Part shown: positions 54,508 to 63,991 of the stretch, one piece after another | How positions within the stretch are numbered: position 1 is the stretch's first letter | Layout: each line of letters opens with the position of its first letter | Source: Leptospira bouyouniensis | GTDB lineage: Bacteria > Spirochaetota > Leptospiria > Leptospirales > Leptospiraceae | Assembly: GCF_004769525.1 (NCBI RefSeq) | Contig: NZ_RQFT01000015.1 | Location: 1-64,000, forward strand | Direction of reading: 5' to 3' | Length of the DNA: 64,000 nt | The notes under the pieces: model-generated | Told to the model about the DNA's origin: nothing | The model's database searches: none | Seen by the model: only the letters and a program-made list of their open reading frames with translations | Program-made: the position numbers and the translations under genes

Positions 54508-55104
54508 ATGAATTTTTTACTTTTATTCATTTTAACTTTTGGATTCTTTTTTGTGGAACTTTTTGCTTCTGATTCAAAGATCAAATTGATACCCAAACAA
54601 AAAACTGCCAAGGTATTAAAATCAGTGGCTTATGCTACCATTCGTTCTACTGTGATGGCAACTTATTCACGTTTAGAAGAAAAGGAAACTACATATAACG
54701 CTTGTTCGGATGAATTTCCGAGTATGCCTGGTGATTTTCCTTGTAATTTGTTGGATTTCTCTGGAACAACAGACCAAGTGAATGTCCAAACTGAAATCAG
54801 TGATGGCGAATTTGCGGAAGGTCGAGATCCAGAAGATATGAATCCTAGTGGAAAAATTCGTATTAAAGTATCGAAAGAAAAATCTAGAAATCTAAATGGA
54901 AATGTCATTTTGATTGGAGAAGGGGAAAACCAACTTTCTCTTTTTTATTCACCCAAAGGACAAATTTCACATTACCATTTCCAAAATACCATCGTGATTT
55001 TTGTTTGGAACCATAATGAAGACCAACCACAACTTTCTTCGCTTTACTTTGTGAAAGTGGGAGGAGATTATTTTCCTGAAGAAGTGAAGGAATATTCTTT
55101 TTAA
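54508..55104 (+). CDS. Secreted hypothetical protein
   Basis: A 198-residue protein with a signal peptide (residues 1-20, ending near LFAS-DS). The mature part has several short beta-strand stretches (ILIGEGENQLSLFYS-type) and a Gly/Asp-rich middle. No family recognised. It follows namZ by 10 bp and precedes the DUF2797 gene by 3 bp, so these genes are probably one transcript. Confidence 0.68.
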   Translation: MNFLLLFILTFGFFFVELFASDSKIKLIPKQKTAKVLKSVAYATIRSTVMATYSRLEEKETTYNACSDEFPSMPGDFPCNLLDFSGTTDQVNVQTEISDGEFAEGRDPEDMNPSGKIRIKVSKEKSRNLNGNVILIGEGENQLSLFYSPKGQISHYHFQNTIVIFVWNHNEDQPQLSSLYFVKVGGDYFPEEVKEYSF

Positions 55105-55107
55105 ATT

Positions 55108-55983
55108 ATGACAAGTTACCAAGGTTATATTCGCAAGATGTCCCATAAAGGGATAAATCCCGTTTCCTATTTTTGGGAATCCGCGACTTATACCGAGGAT
55201 AAAAAACAAAAAGAAATCCAAGTCAAAGAATCCACATCCACAGAACCTGTGGAATCACTTCTTGGGAAAAAAATAAAACTGACTACGTCTGATGAAATTC
55301 GATGTTTGCATTGTGGCAAAAAAACCAAAAAATCGTTTAACCAGGGTTATTGTTTTGTTTGTTTTTCTGGCTTAGCAGAAAATGATCTATGTATCCTTCG
55401 CCCAGAAACCTGCCACCATCATAAAGGAACTTGCCGGGATGCCGAGTGGGGTAAGACAAATTGTTTTAAAAAACATACTGTATACTTTGCCAATTCTAGT
55501 GGACTCAAAGTTGGGATCACAAAAGAAAATCCAATCACAAATCGTTGGGTGGACCAAGGGGCGAGGTTTGGAATTCCGATCCTTGAAGTGAGCTCAAGAA
55601 GGGATGCAGGGATTTTAGAACATTATCTAAGCCAATTTTTGCCGGATAAAACATCCTGGCAAAAGATGGTAGCGGGTGATCCGAGCCCCATCAATTTAAA
55701 AAAAGAAGCAGAAAAGTTTTTAAACCATTTGGAGAAAAATCAATTTTTTTCGCCAATCGACAGTAAACAGAAGTTAGACTGGAATAGGTTGCCTCTTGGT
55801 GAAGAGATAGAAATTTTATATCCAATTAAGGCATATCCATCTAAAATCAAATCGCTGAAACTCACTAAAGAAACACCGATTGAAGATACACTCGTTGGAA
55901 TTAAAGGACAATATCTTTTATTTGAATCTGGCGTGATTAATATACGAAGTTTAGGTGGACTTTGGATTGAACTCTCCGCGTAG
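55108..55983 (+). CDS. DUF2797 zinc-binding protein
   Basis: A 291-residue protein with IRCLHCGKKTKKSFNQGYCFVCF and RPETCHHHKGTCRDAEWGKTNCFKKHTVYFANSSGLKVGITKE, many Cys/His residues in the DUF2797 pattern. The GIY-like part VYFANSSGLKVGIT suggests a nuclease-related fold. Function unknown. Its last 29 bp overlap the pseudouridine synthase frame. Confidence 0.85.
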   Translation: MTSYQGYIRKMSHKGINPVSYFWESATYTEDKKQKEIQVKESTSTEPVESLLGKKIKLTTSDEIRCLHCGKKTKKSFNQGYCFVCFSGLAENDLCILRPETCHHHKGTCRDAEWGKTNCFKKHTVYFANSSGLKVGITKENPITNRWVDQGARFGIPILEVSSRRDAGILEHYLSQFLPDKTSWQKMVAGDPSPINLKKEAEKFLNHLEKNQFFSPIDSKQKLDWNRLPLGEEIEILYPIKAYPSKIKSLKLTKETPIEDTLVGIKGQYLLFESGVINIRSLGGLWIELSA

Positions 55984-56662
55984 GATAATTCGACTCAAAG
56001 GAAATCGAACGACTCGAATTTTATATGAGTGTGAGGACTTTTTACTCGCCGAAAAACCGGAAGGGATACCCGTTCACGAAACAAAAGATCCAAATCGAAT
56101 CGATTTCACTCGATTACTCGCAAACCATTTACATATTCCAAACCTTCGTACTGTCAATCGACTTGATCTTGGAACAAGTGGAATTGTCCTCCTTGGTAAA
56201 AATCAAAATAAAAATTCAGAATTGGACAATTTATTAAAGGAAGCTGAAAAAACGTATCTATTTATCTGTGAAGGGATTCCCGAATGGAATGAATATCGTA
56301 TGGAATGTTTTTTAAAAGAAGGAAACAAAGAAGTAAACGTAGTACGAAGTGGTGGTAAAAAAGCAATTACTGAATTTTCAATCCTACAAACCGACAAAAA
56401 AGAAAACATTTGCCTAGGTCTTGCAAAAATTCTTACTGGCAGGCGGCACCAAATACGAGTTATGCTTTCTACTTTAGGTTTCCCTATCCTTGGAGATTCA
56501 CTTTATGGTAAACAAGAGAATCAAGAATCGAGGATGTATCTGCATTCTTTTCGATTTTACTTTACTGACTTACTTGGTGAAAAACAAATGGTACAAACGG
56601 ATGTTCCAATCGAATGGAAAAGCCGAATGCCATCGATTTCAAATATTTCTATCTCAATATGA
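55955..56662 (+). CDS. RluA-family pseudouridine synthase
   Basis: A 235-residue RluA-like enzyme: the catalytic motif is TVNRLDLGTSGIVLLGK (Asp in RLD), with LAEKPEGIPVH upstream and GRRHQIRVMLSTLGFPILGDSLYG downstream. It lacks an S4 domain. It converts uridine to pseudouridine in rRNA or tRNA; the target site is unknown. Starts at GTG 55955 or a later codon within the DUF2797 overlap; not settled. Confidence 0.88.
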   Translation: MDFGLNSPRRIIRLKGNRTTRILYECEDFLLAEKPEGIPVHETKDPNRIDFTRLLANHLHIPNLRTVNRLDLGTSGIVLLGKNQNKNSELDNLLKEAEKTYLFICEGIPEWNEYRMECFLKEGNKEVNVVRSGGKKAITEFSILQTDKKENICLGLAKILTGRRHQIRVMLSTLGFPILGDSLYGKQENQESRMYLHSFRFYFTDLLGEKQMVQTDVPIEWKSRMPSISNISISI

Positions 56663-57150
56663 ACCACAAAGAATTTCATTATTTCCTAAAAGAACAAAAA
56701 TTTTATAAGAATCTCTCAAAAGTTTCTAAGTTCATATCGATCAGTTTTTTGTTGGTATATTTGTATTTATTATTTAGGTCTCGTTATACGGCAAGTCCAC
56801 TGATTGTTGTGATCAATTATTTGGCGATTTTTACTGGGTTTTCTGGTTTGATTAGTTTTAAATACTTCGAAATTCCTTCGATTTTACTCAGTGTATTTGA
56901 ACAGGGAAATCAATCCTCATTCTACCTTTTGAATGGAGAGGAAAAAAAATATGTATGGCGAAAGGCTGGAAGAGAAGACGAACTTCCCTCCGATCCAAAC
57001 CCAGAATGGATAGTAAAAACATTACAATTAGAAGAGAGATTCCCTTGGAAAAAAATTGGAAAACTCTATCTAAGTTTTTATATTACGGTGATTCTTTTTT
57101 CCGTGTATTACCTCACTTCTGTTTATTTAGAAACCGGATTTCAAAACTAA
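56659..57150 (+). CDS. Two-helix membrane protein
   Basis: A 163-residue protein from ATG 56659, overlapping the RluA stop by 4 bp. Membrane segments at about residues 28-46, 56-70 and 140-155; the loop between is charged and helical. No family recognised. It ends 48 bp before ychF. Confidence 0.65.
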   Translation: MNHKEFHYFLKEQKFYKNLSKVSKFISISFLLVYLYLLFRSRYTASPLIVVINYLAIFTGFSGLISFKYFEIPSILLSVFEQGNQSSFYLLNGEEKKYVWRKAGREDELPSDPNPEWIVKTLQLEERFPWKKIGKLYLSFYITVILFSVYYLTSVYLETGFQN

Positions 57151-57198
57151 GACAACAATTTTCCTTGTCCTAACACTTCCTTCCAAAATTCTATCCGT

Positions 57199-58296
57199 AT
57201 GGCTTTGAATTGTGGCATTGTAGGTCTCCCGAACGTCGGTAAGTCGACTATTTTTAACGCACTCACAAAAGCAGGCGCACAGGCTGCAAACTATCCTTTT
57301 TGTACCATTGAACCAAATACGGGTGTTGTGGAAGTTCCTGATGAAAGGTTATTTCGTCTCGCTGAAATTTATAAACCAAAACGCACAGTCCCAACCATGA
57401 TTGAATTTGTGGACATTGCAGGGCTCGTAAAAGGGGCAAGCCAAGGGGAAGGTCTTGGAAATCAGTTTTTATCTCATATCCGAGAAGTAGATGCAATTTG
57501 TCATGTTGTCCGTGCTTTCCAAGATGAAAACATAACACATGTTCACGGAAAGGTAGATCCAATTGAGGACATCACCGTCATTAATTATGAATTAATTTTA
57601 GCAGATTTAGATAGCTTAGAAAAACAACAACAACGAGTATCTAAAACTGCAAAAACAGGAAACAAAGAAGCTACAGAAATTTTATCTGTAATGGATAAAA
57701 TATTAGATGCATTGAAGAAAGGAAACAGGGCTTCTACAGTTGAGCTATCAGAAGAAGAAGTTAAAATCGCCAAAAAATTTAATTTAATCACCATTAAACC
57801 AGTATTATATGTTGCAAATATTTTAGATTCCGATGTGAAATCCACAGAAAATCCTCTCGTAAAAACCATTTCCGATTTTGCAAAAAAAGAAGGGGCACCT
57901 GTTGTTGTGTTATGTGGTAGGTTTGAAGAGGAAATCTCTGGTTTGGACAAAGAAGATCAATTGGCATTTTTGGAAGAGATCGGTGAAAAAGAATCTGGAC
58001 TTTCTCGTATGATCCGCGCTTCCTACCAACTCCTTGGTCTGATTACTTTTTTTACTGCAGGTGTTGAAGAAGTCAGGGCATGGACCACAAAACAAGGGAG
58101 CACGGGGCCAGTCGCCGCCAGTGTGATCCATTCTGATTTTGAAAAAGGTTATATCCGAGCAGAAGTAATGCGTTATGAAGACTTAGACCGTACAGGCGAC
58201 CAAACCAAAGTCAAAGACGAAGGTAAACTACGCATTGAAGGTAAAGAATACATTGTCCAAGACGGAGATGTGATTTATTTCCGAGTGAATGCTTAA
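57199..58296 (+). CDS. ychF: Redox-regulated ATPase/GTPase YchF
   Basis: A 365-residue OBG-family P-loop protein: [37 protein letters not shown] (G1/G2), [29 protein letters not shown] (G3), and a C-terminal TGS domain with [14 protein letters not shown] and [10 protein letters not shown]. The G4 motif is the YchF-type NxxE form (VANILD), which favours ATP over GTP. It binds ribosomes and modulates stress responses. A terminator follows. Confidence 0.96.
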   Translation: MALNCGIVGLPNVGKSTIFNALTKAGAQAANYPFCTIEPNTGVVEVPDERLFRLAEIYKPKRTVPTMIEFVDIAGLVKGASQGEGLGNQFLSHIREVDAICHVVRAFQDENITHVHGKVDPIEDITVINYELILADLDSLEKQQQRVSKTAKTGNKEATEILSVMDKILDALKKGNRASTVELSEEEVKIAKKFNLITIKPVLYVANILDSDVKSTENPLVKTISDFAKKEGAPVVVLCGRFEEEISGLDKEDQLAFLEEIGEKESGLSRMIRASYQLLGLITFFTAGVEEVRAWTTKQGSTGPVAASVIHSDFEKGYIRAEVMRYEDLDRTGDQTKVKDEGKLRIEGKEYIVQDGDVIYFRVNA

Positions 58297-58303
58297 AAAA
58301 AAA

Positions 58304-58322
58304 TCCCGACTTTCGCCGGGAT
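58304..58322 (+). terminator. Hairpin after ychF
   Basis: ATCCCG (58304-58309) pairs with CGGGAT (about 58317-58322), directly after the ychF stop. It is followed by mixed sequence, so it may work as a weak terminator or stabiliser; the A-run ahead would give a T-run for minus-strand transcripts. Confidence 0.55.
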
Positions 58323-58435
58323 GTATTTAAGTGTGAACTAGTTTGGAAAAAGAAAGTGGTTTCCTACAGGTAGGACCATTTCTTATCCTATCAATTGCCC
58401 AAACCTCTTCTTTTATTGCACTGTTAACAAAAAAA

Positions 58436-58966
58436 TTACGATTGTAGCATAAAATGATAACGCCCAATTTCTTTGCCTGATTCAAAGATGGCAAGTTCTG
58501 GGCTTGAATCAAGTGTGATCGGGGAATCAAACATAGATTGGTTTCCCAGTTTGGGAAGGGTTTCCACAGGGGTTCCATCTAAAAACAACTTCGCAGACAA
58601 CCGGTCCGCATTCGAAGCTTCCACAGACAAAAACACCTGGTTTTTTTCGGCATTGGGTTGGAATACAAAGTCCAAATCCCTGCCACCCACTTGCCGATGC
58701 ACTCGGAAGGCACCACCATTCCCTTGGCCACGGAGAGCCATTTGAGAGGTGTGGAGGGTGGTATTCTCCCAGTCACTCATGAGCACTTTCCAGGACTCAT
58801 TCCAATACTGTAGATAAATCCGAATTTTGGAATCAGGGTGGGGTAGAACCGTATGTAAGATCCTACTGAGAGTGGAAGGGTCTATTTCCTCTCCTTGGGA
58901 CATCAAGTATATGGCTTCTTTGAGTTTGAGTCGGTTCATAAATGAATTCGGATCTTTTGTCTCCAT
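58436..58966 (-). CDS. Hypothetical protein downstream of ECF sigma factor
   Basis: A 176-residue cytosolic protein without membrane segment: a helical N-terminus (LKLKEAIYLMSQGEEIDPSTLSRIL) and a beta-rich C-terminal part (residues 50-176). It starts 18 bp after the sigma factor stop and is the last gene of the CHAT operon. It could be a soluble anti-sigma factor or a target of the pathway, but no motif decides. Confidence 0.68.
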   Translation of the reverse strand: METKDPNSFMNRLKLKEAIYLMSQGEEIDPSTLSRILHTVLPHPDSKIRIYLQYWNESWKVLMSDWENTTLHTSQMALRGQGNGGAFRVHRQVGGRDLDFVFQPNAEKNQVFLSVEASNADRLSAKLFLDGTPVETLPKLGNQSMFDSPITLDSSPELAIFESGKEIGRYHFMLQS

Positions 58967-58984
58967 AATATTGATTACCCCCCG

Positions 58985-59554
58985 TTAAGGCTTTATTTCC
59001 TTTGTTTGTAATTTTTTTATCTTTTCTTTGGCTCTATTGGCACGTGCAAGTACTGTCCCTATCGGAACTTCAAGGATTTCTGCAATCTCTTTGAATTTGT
59101 ACCCTTTGAGTCGGAGGATGAGGATTTCTTTGTGAGGTTCGTCCAGTGCTTCAATCAGATCGTAAAACTCTTGTTTTTCTTCCCATTCAAAGTATACATC
59201 TTCTTGGGTTTGCCTTTCGTCGAGGATATCAATACTCAAATCGAGAGAAATTCCTTCTCTGAATTCTGTACGACGGATACTCCTAGTATGGGACATGCTG
59301 ATATTTTTGGAAATCTCACTGAGATAAATGATAAATGCGGGTAAACTTTCCCCTTTAAACTTACGAAGCAAATGGTAGTCGTTTTCTGTGAGTTTGAGGT
59401 ATACAAGTTGGGAAGTATCAACAACTTCTTCTCTCGGTACATAATGAGCACATGTACCGATGATGAGACGATGGAATTTTTGAATGAGGGATTGCCATGC
59501 TTCCCGTTTTCCAAGGAGGCAGTCATCAATTAAACTCCGAATCTCATCACTCAT
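58985..59554 (-). CDS. ECF-type sigma factor of the CHAT operon
   Basis: A 189-residue ECF sigma factor: region 2 AWQSLIQKFHRLIIGTCAHYV with FKGESLPAFIIYLSEISKNISMSHTRSIRR, and region 4 LDEPHKEILILRLKGYKFKEIAEILEVPIGTVLARANRAKEKI. It overlaps the upstream secreted-protein gene by 4 bp. Co-encoded with a CHAT protein, it may be released or controlled by proteolysis; this is inference. Confidence 0.9.
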   Translation of the reverse strand: MSDEIRSLIDDCLLGKREAWQSLIQKFHRLIIGTCAHYVPREEVVDTSQLVYLKLTENDYHLLRKFKGESLPAFIIYLSEISKNISMSHTRSIRRTEFREGISLDLSIDILDERQTQEDVYFEWEEKQEFYDLIEALDEPHKEILILRLKGYKFKEIAEILEVPIGTVLARANRAKEKIKKLQTKEIKP

Positions 59555-60579
59555 GGTTCTATATCAGATCCGACGGAATTTTTGCAAGATATCATTACAT
59601 TTTCTAATCTTTTTTGGAAATGATGGGATTGAAAAATCGTTTTACGGATAAACTGTAACTTTGTTAGGTTATCTTTTTGGAATTGTGTTGGTCCATTGAT
59701 CGAAAAACGGCCATAGTCAGAAAAAAAACCAAAAAAACCGAATATTCGAATTTTCTTTTCCTCACTCGGGATTTTTTCTAAACAGTTTGCCAATTCGTTC
59801 AGTTGGCTGAGTTGGGACTTTGTAAGATTTGGATCACTTGACCATGAAGATAAAACATCTAAAAAGTAAGTTTTCGATTTTGTATTTTCAGAAGGTAAAT
59901 CAGATAAATTCCAAGGGTTCTGGCTTGAGTAATAAAACAGTTGGTAGGTGGATCTTTGATTTCCTTTAATGTCTTGTAACAAACGTAACAATAAGGATTT
60001 CCTTTTTGACTCAGGCATCTCTGAATATAAGATACGATTGAGTGAAGTTGTGTATTCTCTTTCTTTTCCAAAAAACAATACTTCATGTGATTTATAAAAA
60101 TTGGAATACACATAAACGGTTTTTTCCCACTCAGTTTGAAGTTCTCTCACCAATTTTAATATTTCAACATTCGAGATTTCCGAATTTAAAATTTCCAGTT
60201 TTGGAAAAACAGTAAGATCAAAGATTCTTTTTTTGATATTTTTTTCCGCTGTGGAAAGTTCAGATTTATTTGTTTCGCTACAACGTTTGATTTGTAATAA
60301 AGCATCGTAAAATGAAACTAATTTTAATATTTCAGTGAGTTCTCGAATTTCTGAAAATTTACAAGCTTGAAAGTAATATTCATATTCTTCGTTTTCTCTC
60401 GATTCAATCTCTTTGATGATTGGAAATTTTTCTTTAGAATATGCTTCTGATTTTAAACTTGGGGAATTTTGAAATTCAGTCCAAATTGTTTCAAAAGAAG
60501 GTGCTTTTGTAAACCATTGAGGTAAAAGAGGAGAGGCAAAACATAAGATAACTAAAAAAACTAAATTCCTATGTTTCAA
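59551..60579 (-). CDS. Secreted hypothetical protein of the CHAT operon
   Basis: A 342-residue protein with a signal peptide (MKHRNLVFLVILCFASPLLPQ), then a largely helical, Lys/Glu/Ser-rich chain with no recognisable domain. It overlaps the CHAT gene by 4 bp upstream and the sigma gene by 4 bp downstream, so all three are translationally coupled. It may be a periplasmic sensor for the module; unproven. Confidence 0.72.
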   Translation of the reverse strand: MKHRNLVFLVILCFASPLLPQWFTKAPSFETIWTEFQNSPSLKSEAYSKEKFPIIKEIESRENEEYEYYFQACKFSEIRELTEILKLVSFYDALLQIKRCSETNKSELSTAEKNIKKRIFDLTVFPKLEILNSEISNVEILKLVRELQTEWEKTVYVYSNFYKSHEVLFFGKEREYTTSLNRILYSEMPESKRKSLLLRLLQDIKGNQRSTYQLFYYSSQNPWNLSDLPSENTKSKTYFLDVLSSWSSDPNLTKSQLSQLNELANCLEKIPSEEKKIRIFGFFGFFSDYGRFSINGPTQFQKDNLTKLQFIRKTIFQSHHFQKRLENVMISCKNSVGSDIEP

Positions 60580-61931
60580 AACCCACTCCTAGTTTTAAAT
60601 TCATAATACATTTTCTCTTCCGAAGATTCCTCGGAAAAAATTGACTCTAAAATTTCTCTTTTATGCGAATCGTCAAGTAATGCGTGTTTTGTTTCTAAAA
60701 ATAAAAGCGCATTTTTCCGAAATTCAGGGTGATTGATCTTTTGGATACGAACAACCAAGGGATCTTTTGCATTGGTTCCTTGAATTGGTTCACCCAAAGA
60801 TTTCTCAAACGTTTGCTCCTTTGACAATGCCTTTGTCTCGGAAGGGATTTTTGGATTTTGTTTTTGTGACTCTTTTGTAAAAATCAAAAAGAAGAGAACG
60901 AAAAGTAAACTCAAACTGATACTCAAAACTCGTTTCGGGAGTGGGTTTGGGTCAAAGGTTGAAAATTGAACCAAACTGATGGCAGTGATAATTTCTTTCC
61001 CTGATCCTTTCAAAAGATTCTTACGAATTTTCCCTAAACTTTTTTCGGTATTTTTGGATTCCAAAAAATACTTCCAAAAAGAAATTCCAATCTCTTTTGC
61101 CAAATTTGTTTCTACTGGGTATAAAAAACCAATTACTTGTTTAGCACCAGCTTTTAGAAAACTTGTTGTAAGACCAGATTGTTCTATGGAATCAAAAGAT
61201 GAATAACAGCTATTAAAGAATACCAATTCCAAATGGCTAAAAGAACGAGTGGCAATTTCATTTATAGAGATGAATTGATTATCAAGGATTGGAATTCCTT
61301 TTTTTTCGGTATGACCTGCATAATGTAAAAATTTCACAGTATTTAATTCTTCAATGAACCGAATTTTAGTTAGGTGATTTTGTTTTAGAATTCTTAATGG
61401 TAGTTTTTTTTCAAGCAAAGGGTATAGAGCGGCACATTCTTCGTTCACAGTGTTTTCTAAATTTGTTTTAACTGGATTACAAATGATCAGTGCTGCATTT
61501 GTTTTTTTTGAGATTTCTTTTTGGTTTTTTTGGATTCGGATCCCACGTTTAAAATGTTTATCTTGGAAGAGGTAACCCGTCGTTGTCCTTAATATTTCCC
61601 AAGGGATGGGCGAAAATTCGGGATCAACAAGGAGTTCAATGTTTCCTCGAAATCCTGGTAAACGCCAGAAGGGAACAGTTTCTCCAAAAACGATTTGTTC
61701 TAAACTATCTGATTTTTTACCTAGTTTGTCCAAAAACTCTTCTTTTTTAGGGTTTTGAGAGAGGATCCGATCGACAAAAATCGCCCAATCATTTTGGAAT
61801 TCTTGCAGCAATTGGCCTGAGAAGGGTGTTGTTTTTTCAACGGTTCCAAACTGGTTTAGTTTCTCTTCCCAAAAACATTCCCCATCAGATATCCCTTGGT
61901 TTGAGTATTTGGATATAATACGAATTTTCAT
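60576..61931 (-). CDS. Membrane-anchored CHAT-domain (caspase-like) protein
   Basis: A 451-residue protein. The CHAT domain (about residues 90-320) has the His motif KFLHYAGHTEKKG and the Cys motif LELVFFNSCYSS, followed by KQVIGFLYPVETNLAKEIGISFWKYFLE. A membrane segment at about 330-352 (VLSISLSLLFVLFFLIF) is followed by a C-terminal helical tail. CHAT proteins are caspase-family proteases, for example partners of TPR and gasdermin-type systems and of type III-E CRISPR. Its coupling to a sigma factor suggests regulated proteolysis of a partner; inference. Confidence 0.88.
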   Translation of the reverse strand: MKIRIISKYSNQGISDGECFWEEKLNQFGTVEKTTPFSGQLLQEFQNDWAIFVDRILSQNPKKEEFLDKLGKKSDSLEQIVFGETVPFWRLPGFRGNIELLVDPEFSPIPWEILRTTTGYLFQDKHFKRGIRIQKNQKEISKKTNAALIICNPVKTNLENTVNEECAALYPLLEKKLPLRILKQNHLTKIRFIEELNTVKFLHYAGHTEKKGIPILDNQFISINEIATRSFSHLELVFFNSCYSSFDSIEQSGLTTSFLKAGAKQVIGFLYPVETNLAKEIGISFWKYFLESKNTEKSLGKIRKNLLKGSGKEIITAISLVQFSTFDPNPLPKRVLSISLSLLFVLFFLIFTKESQKQNPKIPSETKALSKEQTFEKSLGEPIQGTNAKDPLVVRIQKINHPEFRKNALLFLETKHALLDDSHKREILESIFSEESSEEKMYYEFKTRSGF

Positions 61932-61938
61932 TGAGTTT

Positions 61939-63069
61939 CTAACTTAGTTTTTGGATTAATTGTTTCATCTCGTCTATTAGTAAATTCACATCTTCTAATT
62001 TTGTAAAACTACCAGTCGAAATTCGAATTGCCCTAAGTGCTTCTTCTTCCGAATAACCCATGTATAATAATGATTTGGAAGCCTCTCTTGCTCTTGATTT
62101 ACAAGAACTTCCAGTTGAGACAATCAATCCTTTTTCTTCTAGTCCTAGAAGAAAAAAATCTACTGTTTGGATGGGTAATATGAGAAAAGTTGTATTTGGT
62201 AGTCTCTTTTCTGATTTTGCTATAATTTCACATCCAACTGATTCTAAGTTTGTTTCGATACGTGTTTGGAATTCTATTAATCTTTTGTTTTTTTCGTCTA
62301 ACAGATTTAGTTGGGTTTCTGTCACTTTTTGTAAACAAGAGATGGCAAATGTATTTTCTGTACCGGCCCTATGTTCATTTTCTTGGTTCCCACCACCAAA
62401 TAACTTAAAGTCTTTGTTGTCTTTCGGTAAATATGAGACAGCCGCACCCATTCCAGCACCAATTTTATGGCCTGAAAAACTATACCCATCAAACAATTGA
62501 AATGGGACTGGGATTTTACAAAAGGCTTGCATCAAATCACTGATCAATAATTGGTCATATTGTTTTGTGAGAGCATGAATTTCTTCTACAGGTTGGATCA
62601 CTCCTGTTTCATTCCCTGCATACAAACAAATGACTGGTTTGGGTTCTTGTTTTAGTAATGTTTGAAGATGGTTTAAGTTGATGGTTCCTGTTTTGTTTGT
62701 TTGTAATAAAATTGGTTGAAAGCCGTACGTGCCAAGTGCCGCATATAAACTTGAATGTTCAAACGGCGATACAATCACTGAATTTAGATTTGGATACATC
62801 ACCCTTAAACTTTGGATGAGTAAATGATTTGCTTCTGTGCCCGTGGAAGAAAAAACGAATTGTTTTTCTTTGTGACCCGTGATTTGGCTTAAATACTTTC
62901 TAGTTTGTTCAATTTTACCTTGTTTTTGTAAGGAAAAACGAGTGATACCAGAAGGATTGTAATAACTTTCTAAATACTCACTTAAACACGATTCTAAAAT
63001 CTCTGGATAAGGTGGGTGAGTTGCATTATAATCAAAATACTTTATATCATTCGTTGAATGGGATTTCAT
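61939..63069 (-). CDS. Cysteine desulfurase (NifS/IscS family)
   Basis: A 376-residue class V PLP enzyme: FDYNATHPPYPEI at the start, FSSTGTEANHLLIQSL, SGHKIGAGMGAAV (PLP Lys), HRAGTENT, and STGSSCKSRAREASKSLL with the catalytic Cys in the mobile loop. It takes sulfur from cysteine for Fe-S clusters or thiolation. It overlaps the upstream gene by 23 bp and precedes the CHAT gene by 7 bp. No Fe-S scaffold gene is nearby. Confidence 0.92.
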   Translation of the reverse strand: MKSHSTNDIKYFDYNATHPPYPEILESCLSEYLESYYNPSGITRFSLQKQGKIEQTRKYLSQITGHKEKQFVFSSTGTEANHLLIQSLRVMYPNLNSVIVSPFEHSSLYAALGTYGFQPILLQTNKTGTINLNHLQTLLKQEPKPVICLYAGNETGVIQPVEEIHALTKQYDQLLISDLMQAFCKIPVPFQLFDGYSFSGHKIGAGMGAAVSYLPKDNKDFKLFGGGNQENEHRAGTENTFAISCLQKVTETQLNLLDEKNKRLIEFQTRIETNLESVGCEIIAKSEKRLPNTTFLILPIQTVDFFLLGLEEKGLIVSTGSSCKSRAREASKSLLYMGYSEEEALRAIRISTGSFTKLEDVNLLIDEMKQLIQKLS

Positions 63070-63991
63070 CTGCTTCTTCGTAACGACCGAGCTTTCGAAG
63101 AACGGACCGATTTAAGTTATGGTAATTTTTTAAGATATCGTCTTTTTTTCCACCTACACTACGTTCATCTACGTTACGAAGTTTTGGTTTTAATGAATCT
63201 AAGATGGTTAAACTTTTGTTATATTCCTTTAGCTTGTAAAGACTTTCTGCTTGTTTTAACTTTGATTCAAATTCATGGACGAGGAGTGCGGGTAAATTGA
63301 TATCTTCCAATTCGGAAGCAAGTTGGATATTTGATGATTCTTTAAATTCTATACTTGCTTTTTGGTAGTAGGTGTTATCCTCTTTTCCAAGTTGGAAATA
63401 TAATTCTGCTCTTCTAAACTTAAATTTTAAGTATTCCCTTTCATCAGCACCAACAAAGTATAAAATCCTTTCATAAATATCATCCATCTCCCTTGGTGAA
63501 AAATTTTTCATTCCTGTCAGTAAAATTTGTCGGAGTAGGGATTCTAAATAATCATTTGCGGAGACTTCTGAAAAATCACTGCGTTTGATGGAAGACAAAA
63601 CAACACTTCGTTTTTGGACTGCACTAAGCCCACTCGGTACTTTTTCCAAATCAGCTAGTTTTTTTAAAACATAGGTTTCTGTTTCGACCATATGGGTTTT
63701 GTAGGCAAGTAAGATCTCACTCGGTCGGCAACTGGCCCAAGCTACGGATTCTATTTTTTTCGGTGCGATGAGTTCTGGCCCTGAAAACCGGAGAGCCCGT
63801 TTGTAATAGTCAAGTGCAGTTAAAACTGCTTCAATATGAGAGTTCCAATATTCTTTTGGATTGGGACCAAGAAGTAATTCTCCTTGAGGTGCCATTCGTT
63901 GGAAGAGTGGAGAACCCCAGTCACTTGCCTTTTCTCGCCAAGTCAGTTCTAAAAAATGGTCTTCTACATGTTCTTTGCTACGAAAATACAA
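63047..63991 (-). CDS. Helical/TPR-like protein, 5' end outside the window
   Basis: At least 314 residues; the frame stays open to the right edge, so the true start is probably outside the window. It is helical with TPR-like pairs near the C-terminus (FRRAELYFQLGKEDNTYYQKASIEFKE; KQAESLYKLKEYNKSLTILDSLKPKL). Its end overlaps the desulfurase start by 23 bp. Function unknown; it is the most upstream visible gene of this operon. Confidence 0.7.
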   Translation of the reverse strand: MYFRSKEHVEDHFLELTWREKASDWGSPLFQRMAPQGELLLGPNPKEYWNSHIEAVLTALDYYKRALRFSGPELIAPKKIESVAWASCRPSEILLAYKTHMVETETYVLKKLADLEKVPSGLSAVQKRSVVLSSIKRSDFSEVSANDYLESLLRQILLTGMKNFSPREMDDIYERILYFVGADEREYLKFKFRRAELYFQLGKEDNTYYQKASIEFKESSNIQLASELEDINLPALLVHEFESKLKQAESLYKLKEYNKSLTILDSLKPKLRNVDERSVGGKKDDILKNYHNLNRSVLRKLGRYEEADEIPFNE

